DNA of 35,562 nucleotides, taken from assembly GCA_944386715.1 (NCBI GenBank), contig CALXCD010000018.1:1-35562 (forward strand). The letters are read 5' to 3'. Under the pieces are notes generated by a model, which ran no database searches, was not told the DNA's origin, and saw only the letters and a list, made by a program, of their open reading frames with translations. The DNA comes from an uncultured Clostridia bacterium (GTDB lineage: Bacteria; Bacillota; Clostridia; TANB77; CAG-508). Positions within the stretch are counted from its first letter, which is position 1, and the number at the start of each line of letters is the position of its first letter. The translations under genes and the position numbers were made by a program. Below are positions 17,934-27,395 of the stretch, one piece after another.

Positions 17934-20900
17934 TTATTCTACACTTTTTAAGCTTTCAATCATATCAATCTTCTTTAATGCAAAATAAGTAACAATATTA
18001 ACAATTACTGTAAATGCAATTGTAATAAGTGTAGCATATACATAGCTAATTGGTTCCACTACTTTATTAAAACGTAGCATATTAATTTCACAAGTATCAA
18101 TAATAAAATAACTTAAAAAATATCCTCCTACCAACCCTAATGCTATTCCTATTAAAGTTAATAAAACGGTTTCTCTTGTCACATAAGAATATACTTCTTT
18201 ATCATAAAAACCTAAGACTTTAATAGTTGCTAACTCTCGAATTCTTTCACTAATATTAACATTTGATAAATTATATAACACAACAAATGCTAATAATCCA
18301 GCTGAAATAATTAGAATAAGAACTACATAATTCAATGACTTTAATGTATCGTCCATTGATTTTACCATAGTAGATATTCTACTAACAGTTGCTATTTCAT
18401 TTTGTTCAATCAAATCTGTTGCCAAATTATCTTCTTGTTCAGTGGATAACTCCTTATTTTGTACAAGTATAACATTTGTTTCATAATCTTTTTGATACAA
18501 ATCTTCATAAGCTTGCTTTGATAAGTATATATAATGTGATACGTAATTTTCTACAATGTAAGATATTTTTACTTGTTTTTCTTCTTCATCTGTATCAATT
18601 AAAGTAATCCAATCTCCTTCTTTTACCCCTAAAAGTTGAGCAGCTTTATCTGTTAAACATATACCATCTTCAGGCAAATCAATCTGTTGTCTAGAAGTAA
18701 TATCTACTAAATGAATCATATCTTTTATGTCATTTTTTTCTTTTGGTACAACAATTTGAACATCTTCTTCCAAGTCCCCATTTTTAACTGTTCCAGAAGA
18801 CATGTAAGTTTCTATACTTTTTTGTACTTCTTCCTTAGATTGTATATATTGCTTGATTTGTTCTTGTTGGCTTTTGTCCAACCCACTCTTTAAGCTAATC
18901 TGCATATCATAAGAAAATACTTTTTCAAATTGATTTGGCATAATCTGAGAAATAGAATCTTTTAATCCAAAACCTGCTAGAATAAGAGAAGTACATCCTA
19001 AAATTCCTATAATCGTCATGAGTACTCTTTTCTTATAACGGAAAATATTTCTAATGGTAACTTTTTGAGAAAAGCTAAGACGTTTCCAAATAAATGTCAA
19101 TCTTTCCAATAAAACTCTTCGTCCCATTTTAGGTGCTTTCGGTCTCATCAATGTGGCTGGTGTATTTACCAGTTCTTTCCAAGCCGCATAAATAGTAGCT
19201 CCTATCATACATAAACTCATTAAAATTAATCCTATACTGCCATTATACCAATCAAAACTTAAAACAATATCACTTATTTGATACATCATTTCATACATCA
19301 TCCAAATTACTTTAGGAATCAAGACAAAACCTACACTCATTCCTAAAATTCCACCTAATATACAAGCCAAACTTGCATACATAATATATTTGGCAGCAAT
19401 TTGTACCTTATGATATCCTAATGCCTTTAAAGTTCCAATTTGTGTTCTTTGCTCTTCCACCATTCTAGTCATAGAAGTCAAAGATATTAAAGTTGCTACA
19501 ATAAAAAATACAATTGGGAAAACCTCTCCTATATTAGCAACACTTTCTGTATCCTGTATAAAACTAACATATCCTGTATTTGCATTTCTATCTAATACAT
19601 ACCATTTAGGATGCTCAATCTCTGCAATTTTTTCTCTAGCATCTACTAACTCTGCCTCAGCTTCCTTTATTTTTTCTTCAAATTCTTTTGTATTTTCCTG
19701 CAATTCTTTTTCTCCATCTGAAATCTTTTGTTTAGCCTCTTCTAATTCTGACCTTGCAGTTTGCAATTGAGCTGTTGTTGTCTTTTTAGTAGCATAAAAC
19801 TGATTTTCTTTATTTTCTAGTTCTTTTTTTGCTTGTTGTATTTGATTACTTCCTTCTTGCAATTCTTGTTTTCCTGATGCAATCCCTGTGTCAATTGATG
19901 TAATTCCATCTTCTATTTGACTCTTTGTTGCTGTTAAAGATGCTTTTTGTTTTTCTAATTCTTGTTTTTGTTGCTCCAATTTTATTCTTTCTTCTTCTGG
20001 TAATAAAGGATTTTGCAAAGCTTGTTCTATTTGCTCACAATTATTATCAATTGTTTGTAATCCCGCTTTCACGCTTTCCAATTGTGTTTGTAAATCTTGT
20101 TTTTGCAGTTCTAATTTTTCAAATTGTTGTTCTGCTTGTTGCTGTTTTTCTAAAAATTCTTTTTCACTTTGTTCTATTTGCTGTTTTCCCGTCTGTATTT
20201 GTTTAGTTGCATTTGCAAATTCATTTTGTACTTTTTGTTCATTCTTAGCTAGTTGTGCTTCTCCATCTTCTATTTCTTTTTTACCATCTTCTATCTCTTG
20301 TGTTGCTTCTTGTATCTTTGCTTGTGCATCTTGTTTTTCCTTATCCAAAGTAGCTTGCGCTTCTTCTACTTTTTGATTTGCATTTCCTACCAATTTATCA
20401 TATCTTGCCTGTTGTCTATCTTCTTTTAAATTTTCTATTTGTGTTTTTATCTCATTTACTTTTTCTTCATATGCAGTACTAGAAGTTATTAATTTATCAG
20501 CATTTTCAATTGTTATGTATATTTGTGTAAAAACTTCGGAAGCATTTATATTCTCTTTCGGAATTAATATATAATAATTTATTTTTCCGGCTCCCAATTT
20601 ACTAGTACCTTTATCTTGTGAAAGATACAAAGGACTTCGCACAGTTCCTACAATTGTCATTTCTTTTTCCTTTAAATATGGTATTTTTTCCTGCTCTTCA
20701 TTTGTAGTATCTTCTATTTCAATTTGAATAGTATCTCCTATCTTCTTATTTGTTCCTTTTAAAAAGCCTTCTTCTACTACACATTCTGTACTCTTCTCAG
20801 GCATTCTTCCTTCTAATAATACGGGTTGATTGGTATCTTCTATACACATTACTTTTGCAATTATTTCTGCTTGTTCAATCTCAATAATAGCATCTGTTTC

Positions 20901-21167
20901 ATAAGTACCAACAACATCCTTAACTCCATCTATCTGCTTTATTGCATCTACATCTTCTTGTGTTAAACCTAGTGTAGATAAAACTTGAATATCATAAACA
21001 TTTTGTGCCTCATAATAAGTATGTAACGTATTTACCATGTCTGGTGAAGTTGCTCTAATTCCAGCAAAAAAGCCCACACCTAAAAATGCCATCAACAAAA
21101 TGGAAATAAAGCGCTTATATGTATTTTTTATTTCTTTAATAGCATCTTTATACAAAGCTTTTTTCAT
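17934..21167 (-). CDS. ABC transporter permease, FtsX-like, with large coiled-coil extracellular domain
   Basis: 1077 aa. An N-terminal transmembrane segment (about 17-38) is followed by a MacB-like periplasmic-type domain and a long Gln/Glu/Lys coiled coil at about 245-520. Then come three membrane segments with the first FtsX domain (about 545-670), a second N-terminal-type segment near 720, another extracellular domain, and three final membrane segments (about 945-1070). This two-FtsX architecture is common in Firmicutes exporters or mechanotransmission systems. AGGAGGTGA sits 5 bases before the ATG. It follows its partner ATPase gene by 30 bp. The substrate is unknown. Confidence 0.88.
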   Translation of the reverse strand: MKKALYKDAIKEIKNTYKRFISILLMAFLGVGFFAGIRATSPDMVNTLHTYYEAQNVYDIQVLSTLGLTQEDVDAIKQIDGVKDVVGTYETDAIIEIEQAEIIAKVMCIEDTNQPVLLEGRMPEKSTECVVEEGFLKGTNKKIGDTIQIEIEDTTNEEQEKIPYLKEKEMTIVGTVRSPLYLSQDKGTSKLGAGKINYYILIPKENINASEVFTQIYITIENADKLITSSTAYEEKVNEIKTQIENLKEDRQQARYDKLVGNANQKVEEAQATLDKEKQDAQAKIQEATQEIEDGKKEIEDGEAQLAKNEQKVQNEFANATKQIQTGKQQIEQSEKEFLEKQQQAEQQFEKLELQKQDLQTQLESVKAGLQTIDNNCEQIEQALQNPLLPEEERIKLEQQKQELEKQKASLTATKSQIEDGITSIDTGIASGKQELQEGSNQIQQAKKELENKENQFYATKKTTTAQLQTARSELEEAKQKISDGEKELQENTKEFEEKIKEAEAELVDAREKIAEIEHPKWYVLDRNANTGYVSFIQDTESVANIGEVFPIVFFIVATLISLTSMTRMVEEQRTQIGTLKALGYHKVQIAAKYIMYASLACILGGILGMSVGFVLIPKVIWMMYEMMYQISDIVLSFDWYNGSIGLILMSLCMIGATIYAAWKELVNTPATLMRPKAPKMGRRVLLERLTFIWKRLSFSQKVTIRNIFRYKKRVLMTIIGILGCTSLILAGFGLKDSISQIMPNQFEKVFSYDMQISLKSGLDKSQQEQIKQYIQSKEEVQKSIETYMSSGTVKNGDLEEDVQIVVPKEKNDIKDMIHLVDITSRQQIDLPEDGICLTDKAAQLLGVKEGDWITLIDTDEEEKQVKISYIVENYVSHYIYLSKQAYEDLYQKDYETNVILVQNKELSTEQEDNLATDLIEQNEIATVSRISTMVKSMDDTLKSLNYVVLILIISAGLLAFVVLYNLSNVNISERIRELATIKVLGFYDKEVYSYVTRETVLLTLIGIALGLVGGYFLSYFIIDTCEINMLRFNKVVEPISYVYATLITIAFTVIVNIVTYFALKKIDMIESLKSVE

Positions 21168-21197
21168 TCGTTCACCTCCTATGGAAATACATCATTG

Positions 21198-21899
21198 TTA
21201 CCATTCAATTTCATCTACTGATTTTATATTTTCATTTATCTCTACTCTTTCAGCAGTACCATTTTTAAAATGAATTACTTTGTCTGCCATTGGTGCAATA
21301 GCTGCATTATGAGTAATAATTAACACTGTCATATTCTCTTTTCTAGCCGTATCTTGTAACAATTTCAATATTTGTTTACCTGTTTTATAATCCAACGCTC
21401 CTGTTGGTTCATCACATAACAATAATTTAGGATTCTTAGCAATCGCTCTTGCAATAGCTACTCTTTGCTGCTCTCCTCCTGATAATTGAGAAGGGAAATT
21501 ATTTTTTCGTTCTGATAGACCTACCTTTTCCAATACTTCTTCTGGGTCTAAAGAATCTTTGCAAATTTGAGTTGCTAACTCGACATTTTCTTTTGCAGTC
21601 AAATTTTGAACTAAATTATAAAATTGAAAAACAAATCCAATATCCTCTCTACGATATCTAATTAAATCTTTATTTTTTAATTTTGTAACATCTTTTCCAT
21701 CTACTATTACTCTTCCAGAAGTTGCGTCATCCATTCCACCCAATATATTTAATGTTGTCGTTTTTCCTGCTCCACTAGGTCCAACAATAACCACCAATTC
21801 CCCTTTTTCAATCTCAAAATTGGTATTTTCTAAAGCTTTAATAATTATCTCACCCATTTTATATTCTTTACAAACATTTTCAAAACTAATATATGCCAT
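21198..21899 (-). CDS. ABC transporter ATP-binding protein (MacB/LolD type)
   Basis: 233 aa, the nucleotide-binding subunit for the FtsX-like permease encoded next. Walker [10 protein letters not shown] at 40-48, Q-loop in FVFQFYNL (about 89-96), signature [14 protein letters not shown] at 139-152, Walker [13 protein letters not shown] at 159-170, and the H-loop His in VLIITHNAA. The family drives extracellular conformational changes or export of lipoproteins or peptides rather than import. AGGAAGTGA precedes the ATG. No promoter was identified with confidence. Confidence 0.93.
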   Translation of the reverse strand: MAYISFENVCKEYKMGEIIIKALENTNFEIEKGELVVIVGPSGAGKTTTLNILGGMDDATSGRVIVDGKDVTKLKNKDLIRYRREDIGFVFQFYNLVQNLTAKENVELATQICKDSLDPEEVLEKVGLSERKNNFPSQLSGGEQQRVAIARAIAKNPKLLLCDEPTGALDYKTGKQILKLLQDTARKENMTVLIITHNAAIAPMADKVIHFKNGTAERVEINENIKSVDEIEW

Positions 21900-21968
21900 T
21901 TTATCACTTCCTATCTATGGCTTTTCCTATATTTAGTATACCATAAAAATCTTTCCAAAACAATAATT

Positions 21969-22340
21969 TCACATATTATTCACAAAAGCTTGTTTTATAT
22001 GATTTATTTGAAAATTACTTTGCCTTAAATACACTTCAATGACATCTAATCTAATCAAACTATTTTCCAAATGTCTTTGATATAAATAATATTTTCCTAC
22101 TTGTAAAATATGCTTCTGCTTTTTCTTCACAACCGCTTCTGCAGGAGTTCCAAAAAGTTTATTTTGACGTGTTTTAACTTCTATCAATACAATTTCTTGA
22201 GTAACTTTATCCTTTGCAATAATATCTATTTCTCCTTGTCTACAAGTAAAATTTCTTTCAAAAATAATATAATTATTTTCTTCTAAATATTTGCAAACAA
22301 TATCTTCTCCCTTTTTACCAATCTCCTGTTTTATATACAT
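21969..22340 (-). CDS. YraN/UPF0102 endonuclease-fold protein
   Basis: 123 aa, a member of the UPF0102 family with a restriction-endonuclease-like fold. Seen: GKKGEDIVCKYLEENNY at the N-terminus, then the active-site pattern GEIDIIAKD...IVLIEVKTR (Asp, Glu-x-Lys). Its biological role is not established in the family. The start overlaps the dprA stop by 10 bp, and it follows comM and dprA, a typical Clostridia arrangement; DNA uptake or processing is a reasonable guess only. Confidence 0.88.
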   Translation of the reverse strand: MYIKQEIGKKGEDIVCKYLEENNYIIFERNFTCRQGEIDIIAKDKVTQEIVLIEVKTRQNKLFGTPAEAVVKKKQKHILQVGKYYLYQRHLENSLIRLDVIEVYLRQSNFQINHIKQAFVNNM

Positions 22341-23177
22341 CGATAACCCTCTGCTGTTTTTCGAATATAGCCATCTAACTCTAACATTAATAAAATGTGA
22401 TTAATCTCTCCTACACTTTTAGTAGATTTTTGATAAATTTCGTTTAAAGATAAAGGCTTTTCCGAAATAAAATTAAATATTTCCCTATATCTTTCATCTG
22501 GCTGTTTTTTTACTACTTTTGTTTGTAATATCTTAACTTCTTTCTTTTTATCATATTTTAAAAAAGGATATTGTTGTATCATATCTTCCACTTTTGTTAC
22601 TAAAATGGCTCCATTTTGAATCAAACGATTTGTTCCTATTCCCAGTCTATTATCAATTTCATGTGGCAAAGCAAATACTAATTTTCCTTGTTTTTTAGCA
22701 ATCCTAGCAGTTACACTTGTACCACTTCGATAAGCTGATTCTATTACTAAAACACCAATTGAAAGACCACTAATAATTCGATTTCTTTCCAAAAAATTAG
22801 TAGATTTAGGTTTTGTATCTGGGCTATATTCTGTCATAATAAGTCCACCATGTTGTAATATCTTTTGATATAACGATTTATTTTCTTCTGGAAAAATATA
22901 ATCAAAACCACTTCCCAATATTGCTATTGTTTTACCACCTACTTCTATAGCTCCCTGATGGGCAGCAGTATCAATTCCGGAGTGCCATACCACTAGCAAT
23001 AGTAATCCCTTGCATCGCCAGCTGCATGGCAAACTGAAAACCTAATTCTTTCCCTCTTTCAGAACAATTTCTTGCTCCAATAATAGCTACTATGGGTTGT
23101 TTCAAACATGTCGTATCTCCCATCATATACAACTGTTTAGGAAACCCAGAAATCTGTTCTAAACTTTTAGGATACAA
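22331..23177 (-). CDS. dprA: DNA-processing protein DprA, read through a +1 shift at CGGA
   Basis: DprA binds incoming single-stranded DNA and loads RecA. The first frame (TTG at 23177) carries YPKSLEQI, IVAIIGARNCSERGKE and GITIASGMAL, then stops (RN-stop). The +1 frame continues IDTAAHQGA, KTIAILGSGFDYIFPEEN, GLIMTEYSP, FLERNRIISGLS, VIESAYRSGTSVTAR and a C-terminal winged-helix region to 22331. Reading CGGA at 22979-22976 as glycine gives SGMALGIDTAAH, the family consensus, in a 281-aa protein. The usual N-terminal helical/HhH domain is missing: in-frame codons just upstream still look DprA-like but run into the comM stop, so the short form may be native. GGAG lies 6 bases before the TTG. 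Alternatives are a pseudogene or an assembly indel. Confidence 0.82.
22976..22979 (-). other. CGGA +1 frameshift site in dprA
   Basis: Upstream-frame codons are GCA CTC CGG AAT TGA. Skipping one base at CGG gives CTC GGA ATT GAT (L-G-I-D), the consensus. As at 3592-3595, CGG is followed by A, and the unshifted frame reaches UGA after one codon. Confidence 0.6.
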
Positions 23178-23204
23178 ATTATCTCCTTTATAAATAATTT
23201 GGAT

Positions 23205-24755
23205 TTAACTCTCCTCCTTCCAATATTTTCTATCTAAACTTCTATATTGTATTGCTTCGGCAATATGTATTTCTTGAATAGTTTCTTTTTCCTCTAAATC
23301 TGCAATAGTTCTTGCAACTTTTAAAATTCTTTCATAAGCTCTTGCACTTAAACCTAGTTTTTGAAAAGCCGTTTCTAGTATTTTTTTACTTTTCCTATCT
23401 AACTGGCAAAATTTTTCTAATAATTTTGGAGTTAATTCAGCATTGGTAAATATACCATCTCTTTGATATCGTTCTCTTTGAAGCTTCCTTGCTTGATTCA
23501 CTCTTTTTCTAATTTGAGCAGAAGTTTCCAAAACTTCTTTACTATCTAATTTGTTATACTCTACATGATCCGCCTCTACATATAAATCCATTCTGTCTAA
23601 TAAAGGACCACTTATTCTATTTAAATATTTTTTTATCTGTTCTGGTCTACAATTACATTGCCTATGTTTAGAACCATAATAACCACAAGGACATGGATTC
23701 ATACTTGCTATAAGAATGAAATGGCAAGGATAATCTGTAGAAGCATTTAATCTACTAATTGTTACAACCTTATCTTCTAATGGCTCTCTTAACATTTCTA
23801 AAATATTTTGCGGAAATTCTGGTAATTCGTCCAAAAACAAAATGCCATAATGCGCCAAGCTAATCTCTCCAGGTCTAGGATTTCTACCACCCCCTATTAA
23901 AGAAGTAGCGGTAATCGTATGATGAGGGCTTCTAAAAGGTCTTGTCTTAATAATTGGCTCATTTTCAGAGGTATAACCTTCTATACTATAAATTTTAGTC
24001 ACTTCCATCATTTCCTCCCAACTCATATCTGGTAAAATAGATGGTAATCTTTTTGCAAGCATTGTTTTTCCTGAACCTGGGCTCCCAATTAATAAACAAT
24101 TATGCCCTCCGGCAGCCGCAATCTCCAATGCTCTTTTCGCATTTTCTTGTCCCTTTACTTCTGAAAAATCAAAGGGATATACTCCTGTATTTTTAGTATC
24201 TACTTCTCTTACTTGTAATTTTTTCAAAACGCCTTCTCCATTTAAATGTTCCATTACTTCCTTTAAATGAGAAACTGGAAAAATATCAATTCCGTTTATC
24301 ATAGAAACTTCATTGGCATTTTCCTTTGGTAATATAATCTTGTGATAACCTAATTTTTGTGCTTCTAAACAAATCGGCAAAATACCTTTTACTTTCTCTA
24401 CTTTACCATTTAAAGATAATTCTCCCACAATAATAGTATTTTCTAAAAAGTTTTGAACCACATTATCTTTTTCTCCCTGAGAAGCAACTAAAATCCCTAT
24501 GGCAATTGGCAAATCAAATGCAGAACCCTCTTTTCTAATATCTGCTGGAGCCAAGTTAACAACAATTTTCCTGCTTAAAAATTCCCACTGACAATTCCTA
24601 ATGGCTGTTTTTACTCTTTCTTTTGATTCTTTTACACTAGCATCTGGTAATCCTACTATCTCAAATTGAGGAATACCAGATGAAATATCTACTTGAATGG
24701 ATACCATATATCCATCTAAACCTTGTAAAGCTACACTTTTTGTAATTGCTAACAT
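23205..24755 (-). CDS. ComM/YifB family Mg-chelatase-like AAA ATPase
   Basis: 516 aa. ComM homologues act as hexameric helicases promoting branch migration during transformation in some bacteria. The N-terminal Lon-like domain (GLDGYMVSIQVDISSGIPQFEIVGLPD) is followed by the AAA+ core: Walker A IGSPGSGK at about 223-230, HHTITATSLIGGG, Walker B ILFLDELPEF, then the Cys-rich NPCPCGYYGSKHRQCNC and a C-terminal helical domain with RAYERILKVARTIADLE. AAAGGA precedes the ATG. First gene of comM-dprA-yraN, and it lies next to a MITE-like element. Confidence 0.92.
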   Translation of the reverse strand: MLAITKSVALQGLDGYMVSIQVDISSGIPQFEIVGLPDASVKESKERVKTAIRNCQWEFLSRKIVVNLAPADIRKEGSAFDLPIAIGILVASQGEKDNVVQNFLENTIIVGELSLNGKVEKVKGILPICLEAQKLGYHKIILPKENANEVSMINGIDIFPVSHLKEVMEHLNGEGVLKKLQVREVDTKNTGVYPFDFSEVKGQENAKRALEIAAAGGHNCLLIGSPGSGKTMLAKRLPSILPDMSWEEMMEVTKIYSIEGYTSENEPIIKTRPFRSPHHTITATSLIGGGRNPRPGEISLAHYGILFLDELPEFPQNILEMLREPLEDKVVTISRLNASTDYPCHFILIASMNPCPCGYYGSKHRQCNCRPEQIKKYLNRISGPLLDRMDLYVEADHVEYNKLDSKEVLETSAQIRKRVNQARKLQRERYQRDGIFTNAELTPKLLEKFCQLDRKSKKILETAFQKLGLSARAYERILKVARTIADLEEKETIQEIHIAEAIQYRSLDRKYWKEES

Positions 24756-24771
24756 ATTTTCCTTTCTTTAC

Positions 24772-24947
24772 TACCATTAAAATATGGGAAGCCATTATCA
24801 TATTCAAAAAATTAAGAACTTATTTGATATAGATTACAATCGATTAACTCTTATATGAGGATATTAACTTCTAAAAAGGATTTTTTTGGGGTACTGGGGT
24901 ACTATAAATGAAAGAATATCATAATGACCTCCCATATTTTAATGGTA
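24772..24947. repeat. MITE-like element with 34-bp inverted ends flanked by TA
   Basis: Arms at 24772-24805 and 24914-24947 match at 31 of 34 positions, start with TA at both outer ends, and enclose about 108 bp with no ORF. TA at each end is what Tc1/mariner/IS630-type elements leave as target duplication, so a non-autonomous element is possible. The interior repeats GGGGTACT twice. The remaining gap to the Rpn gene (24948-25125) is A+T-rich and shows no gene. Confidence 0.6.
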
Positions 24948-25125
24948 TCTCTTTTTTTATTTTTTCTTGGAATTTAATTTTGACTTTAAAACAAAATTTT
25001 TTAACTTGATATAAAATATCTTTGAATTAATTTATTACATAATAGCATCATTTCCATATTTTGTCAATAGTTTTTTGCATATTTTTACATTTTTTTAAAA
25101 ATCTTTCAGCGATTAATATAAAATA

Positions 25126-26328
25126 TTAATCGCCATTTAAATGAACGCTTTCGCCAGTTATTTCTTCTTTCATCTCATACAATTCTCTTTTGGTTAATTC
25201 TGTCATTAATATAATCCTATCATCTGTCATACCATTTTCTAACATTTTTCTCACAATTTTCTTCAATATTTCTTTCTTTCCTTGTTTTTTTCCTTCTCTT
25301 ATTCCCTCCTGTAAACCTACTTTTTTTCCTTCTCTTATTCCCTCCTGTAAACCTACTTTTTTTCCTTCTCTTATTCCCTCTTGTAAACCTACTTTTCTAC
25401 CTGCTTGTATGCCTTCTTCCCTTCCTTCACTCAAACCTTTTTCCCTAAATTCTTCTAATTTTCTTCTTTTTACTAACTCAATCTTTTCGTCTATCATGTC
25501 ACTTAATATTTCTTCTAAAGCAGACATTTCATCATCTCCTCTCTTTTCATTTAATCTTATTATTAAATCATTAGCAATATCCTTTCCAATTTTACTAGGT
25601 AACATATATTGTATAATCTGTCTCAACATTACTTTTTCTTCATTTTTTAATTTACTTTGTATCATTTTTTCTAAACAATGTATCTTTTCTTCTTTTGTTT
25701 GCAATTTTTCCATTAATAAAATATTCGATAAAAAAGTATTATCTCTATCCAATTCTGTTTCGGTATATTCATTCATATCTACTAAATAATAAAAAGCAAA
25801 TGGCTTTTGAAAAACCCCTTGTAATTTCACTTGACATTCTTCTAAATACTTCCTAACATTCCACTTTTTATTTCCTGTATATAAAACAATAGGATACACT
25901 CCTGCAATTTTACAATCTCTCCTTTTTAATTTTTCCTCATCTACTGCACTCCTTATGATTTCTACACTATAATTCAAAATTCGATAAGGCATAGAATAAT
26001 CTACTTTTGATTGATGTTCTATTAAGAAAAATATACTTTCATCTTTTTTCTTATACACAATATCAGACTCTTGTATTTTAAAATTTTCTGTAATAAAACT
26101 ACTTTTATATCTTTCTATATCCTCTGCTTTTAATGCAAATGGTGTATTTTTTATAGATAATACTTTATTTATCAATTGAACAGCTTGTTCTTTACTACTC
26201 AATATGGTTTTATAAGTCTTATCATATATTTGATGTCCTTCAACTTGATAGGTTTCCGTTCTATCACAAAGCATGGAATGAAAAGGAAAAACATGTTTAA
26301 ATATTAAATAATCTTTATAAGTAAACAC
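25126..26328 (-). CDS. Rpn family recombination-promoting nuclease/putative transposase-like protein
   Basis: About 400 aa. Resembles the Rpn/YhgA-type PD-(D/E)xK nucleases: N-terminal YKDYLIFKHVF, then SDIVYKKKDESIFFLIEHQSKVD, with Asp, Glu-x-Gln as the likely active site near residues 89-106, and the typical PYRILNYSVEI. The C-terminal third holds charged helices, three copies of a 12-residue unit KVGLQEGIREGK and a basic end. The start chosen is GTG at 26328, preceded by AAGGAAGGTGA; an ATG at 26361 lies upstream of the predicted transcription start because the promoter -10 falls inside that extension. Rpn genes are accessory and often lineage-variable. Activity on DNA is inferred from the family. 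Confidence 0.8.
   Translation of the reverse strand: MFTYKDYLIFKHVFPFHSMLCDRTETYQVEGHQIYDKTYKTILSSKEQAVQLINKVLSIKNTPFALKAEDIERYKSSFITENFKIQESDIVYKKKDESIFFLIEHQSKVDYSMPYRILNYSVEIIRSAVDEEKLKRRDCKIAGVYPIVLYTGNKKWNVRKYLEECQVKLQGVFQKPFAFYYLVDMNEYTETELDRDNTFLSNILLMEKLQTKEEKIHCLEKMIQSKLKNEEKVMLRQIIQYMLPSKIGKDIANDLIIRLNEKRGDDEMSALEEILSDMIDEKIELVKRRKLEEFREKGLSEGREEGIQAGRKVGLQEGIREGKKVGLQEGIREGKKVGLQEGIREGKKQGKKEILKKIVRKMLENGMTDDRIILMTELTKRELYEMKEEITGESVHLNGD
25285..25392. repeat. Three tandem 36-bp repeats inside the Rpn gene
   Basis: Units 25285-25320, 25321-25356 and 25357-25392; the first two are identical and the third differs at one base. Each encodes one 12-residue KVGLQEGIREGK unit, so copy-number change keeps the frame. 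The near-identity points to recent duplication. Confidence 0.9.
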
Positions 26329-26349
26329 TCTTAATATATCACCTTCCTT

Positions 26350-26378
26350 ATTATAAAACATATTTCATTATATGTCAA
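26350..26378 (-). promoter_or_regulatory. Consensus promoter of the Rpn gene
   Basis: On the minus strand TTGACA (26378-26373), 17 bases, TATAAT (26355-26350). Transcription should begin near 26343, downstream of the ATG at 26361, which supports the GTG start at 26328. A CAATATTTA/TAAATATTG hairpin (26376-26401) overlaps the -35 side and could be an operator. Confidence 0.65.
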
Positions 26379-26401
26379 TATTTATTTAAAAGTAAATATT
26401 G

Positions 26402-26687
26402 TTTTATTTTAATACTTGCAATAATAACCTTTGCATTTATTTTAGGGATTTTTTTATAAGAATTAAAAATTAATATCTGACAAAAAATGTAATTGTATTT
26501 TACTATAGTTATAGAAAAAAATCAAGGATTTTTACATTTTTTTACAAAATGTATGTTACTAGTTAATGAATAAAAAATAAAATTTCAAAAGCATTGATAT
26601 ATTAATACTTTTGGATAATAATAAGTGAAAACCATTAATTAGTAACAAATGCATATATATGACACTAAAAATTATTTCTCCAAAACC
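26402..26687. other. A+T-rich gap with no recognisable gene
   Basis: Between the Rpn promoter region and the terminator of the DUF6512-like gene, this stretch is very A+T-rich with many stops in all frames. No ORF, tRNA or long inverted repeat could be supported. Confidence 0.5.
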
Positions 26688-26738
26688 AAAAAACTGTTAT
26701 ATTAATAATTATAAAACTATTAATACAACAGTTTTTTT
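26688..26738 (-). terminator. Intrinsic terminator of the DUF6512-like gene
   Basis: AAAAAACTGTT (26688-26698) pairs with AACAGTTTTTT (26727-26737), with an inner TATTAATA/TATTAATA pairing. The T-rich end lies in the direction of minus-strand transcription, about 13 bases after the stop. Confidence 0.75.
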
Positions 26739-26750
26739 CCTTTATACTTT

Positions 26751-27299
26751 CTATTGTCTTCCATATTCACCAGTAGTAGGATCTTTAAAAAAGTTAACTT
26801 CTGGTGGAAAATATGTAGCAAAGATAAAACTAAACAATAAAAATCCTAAAATCACAAAGGACAATACTTTGGATAAAGTAGTGGTTTCTTCTGGTCTCCA
26901 AAAAAACTGATAAGCAATCCATTCACCTAGTAAAATACTAGCTATAAAAATTAAAATATCAAATAGAAAAAAGTTTGTTCCTAACATCCCTGTATAAGTA
27001 TAAAAAACAACTACAACAAAACTAATAGCTACAAAAATTCCAATTACCTTAGCCTCTATATAATTATTAACCTTATCTTTCACAAAAAAATATTCTACTA
27101 TTCCTAGCACAAGCATTGGAAAAAATACTAATTTCAAATGTTCCCACACGCTTTCATTAGTAGCACTAAAAGTTGCAATGAATCCATTTTCTCCTGTCCA
27201 ATGATATAAAAAATGTAATAAGGTTCCTAATATAATTCCTCCAATCGCGATACCTATCTGGATATTAAAAATTTTTTTCTCCTCTAAATTCTCTTCCAT
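26751..27299 (-). CDS. DUF6512-like integral membrane protein
   Basis: 182 aa with about five hydrophobic helices. The conserved signature is GTLLHFLYHWTGENGFIATFSATNESVWEHLKL near residues 25-57, which I associate with DUF6512; function is unknown. The ATG at 27299 has AGGAGGGG about 5 bases upstream; an earlier ATG at 27332 lacks a ribosome site. Divergent from the radical SAM gene at 27396, and ends at an intrinsic terminator. Confidence 0.7.
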   Translation of the reverse strand: MEENLEEKKIFNIQIGIAIGGIILGTLLHFLYHWTGENGFIATFSATNESVWEHLKLVFFPMLVLGIVEYFFVKDKVNNYIEAKVIGIFVAISFVVVVFYTYTGMLGTNFFLFDILIFIASILLGEWIAYQFFWRPEETTTLSKVLSFVILGFLLFSFIFATYFPPEVNFFKDPTTGEYGRQ

Positions 27300-27360
27300 T
27301 TTCTCCCCTCCTATTATCCTATATATATTCATACGATCCTACTTTAGAACTTTATATATC

Positions 27361-27389
27361 TTGTAGAAATGATAAGTTTCTGCTATACT
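27361..27389 (+). promoter_or_regulatory. Promoter giving a probably leaderless mRNA for the radical SAM gene
   Basis: -35-like TTGTAG (27361-27366), 17 bases, extended -10 TGCTATACT (27381-27389). The start codon ATG is at 27396, about 7 bases past the -10, which is where transcription should begin. No Shine-Dalgarno sequence is present. Confidence 0.5.
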
Positions 27390-27395
27390 AGTTTT

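Noticed and set aside
25285..25392. CRISPR array
   Set aside because: The 36-bp units are directly adjacent with no spacers and lie in frame inside a protein gene.
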